From: Opitutales bacterium
Lineage (GTDB): Bacteria > Verrucomicrobiota > Verrucomicrobiia > Opitutales > UBA953
Reading direction: 5' to 3'
DNA length: 55,386 nt
Assembly (NCBI GenBank): GCA_030725715.1
Contig: JANRFG010000036.1
Location: 1 to 55,386 of the forward strand
The position numbers and the translations under genes were made by a program. Position 1 is the stretch's first letter. Each line of letters begins with the position of its first letter. Positions 55,242 through 55,386 of the stretch are shown one piece after another. The notes beneath the pieces were generated by a model. The model made no database searches, was not told the origin of the DNA, and worked only from the letters and a program-made list of their open reading frames with translations.

Positions 55242-55386
55242 GAGGCGAGGGCAGGGTGGTCCCTCCGCTTAAGCCTGTCAACGGGACTGATGCCGTGTGG
55301 ATTTGTAATAAATTTATAAGTACTTACGTCCTATATAAAACGCTTGAATAACCTCGGGTCGCTCCGATGCTCTCGCCACCCCCGCC
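55242..55386. other. Noncoding right edge with AT-rich patch
   Basis: This 145-base end has a sharply AT-rich stretch (55306-55345, with TTTATAAG and TATATAAAACG words) in an otherwise GC-rich context. It probably contains promoters for the coiled-coil gene (minus) or a gene beyond the window. TTGACA (55275-55280 on the minus strand) is a possible -35 with no clear -10. Confidence 0.35.

Overview
The window is about 65% GC and densely coded, and it reads as chromosomal core and envelope DNA of a Gram-negative bacterium. The best guess is a verrucomicrobium of the Opitutae type. That placement is an inference from the exosortase, the GH99/GH71-like hydrolase, the COG3014-YcfL-LpoB lipoprotein set, an elongated adenylate-kinase-like protein, TTG/GTG starts and weak Shine-Dalgarno sequences. 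No phage, insertion sequence with transposase, CRISPR array, rRNA or ordinary tRNA was found. The one RNA gene is a complete tmRNA on the minus strand.

Layout. (a) 1-2,564: end of an unidentified plus-strand gene, then a minus-strand trio (inositol-phosphatase family, small membrane protein, secreted GH99-like hydrolase). (b) 2,621-9,085: the gltB-gltD glutamate synthase operon with a 3' terminator and a hairpin-bearing leader. (c) 9,086-11,536 plus: a HEAT-THUMP-methyltransferase fusion and a C39-like lipoprotein. (d) 11,555-12,414: a perfect palindrome, the ssrA gene with terminator and strong promoter, and a repeat-rich noncoding stretch. (e) 12,415-16,871 plus: AEC permease, three lipoproteins matching COG3014, YcfL and LpoB, and an FAD oxidoreductase. 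(f) 17,146-22,915 minus: aroQ, acnA and a peroxiredoxin, the last two with clear terminators, then miaA and cdsA. (g) 22,912-32,485 minus: a closely packed run serA-plsY-hom-lysC-TPR protein-exbB-exbD-uppS-cdsA-miaA that joins amino-acid synthesis (serine; aspartate to homoserine) to phospholipid, undecaprenyl and proton-motive-force envelope functions. (h) 32,576-36,489 minus: lipA-UvrD-type helicase, then an outer-membrane barrel protein. (i) 36,631-45,191 minus: seven genes, six of the joins within 50 bases and five of them overlapping, coding a Yej/Opp-type peptide transporter, an exosortase and glycogen synthase. (j) 45,283-52,408 plus: an Aas-like acyltransferase/acyl-ACP synthetase, glycogen phosphorylase with a basic N-terminal tail, an unknown secreted protein and the adenylate-kinase-like protein. 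(k) 52,411-55,241 minus: secreted beta-helix protein, secreted alpha/beta hydrolase, and a small coiled-coil protein with a C-terminal membrane anchor.

How the parts fit: ammonium assimilation (gltBD), glycogen storage and release (glgA, glgP), the TCA cycle (acnA) and lipoate (lipA) supply central metabolism. CdsA, PlsY, Aas and UppS serve membrane and peptidoglycan lipid synthesis. LpoB, ExbBD and the exosortase point to an outer envelope with controlled peptidoglycan synthesis and sorted surface proteins. Three secreted hydrolase or beta-helix proteins suggest polysaccharide use. The least conventional items are the transporter-exosortase-glgA operon, the HEAT-THUMP-methyltransferase fusion, the elongated adenylate-kinase-like protein and the basic tails on GlgP and AroQ.
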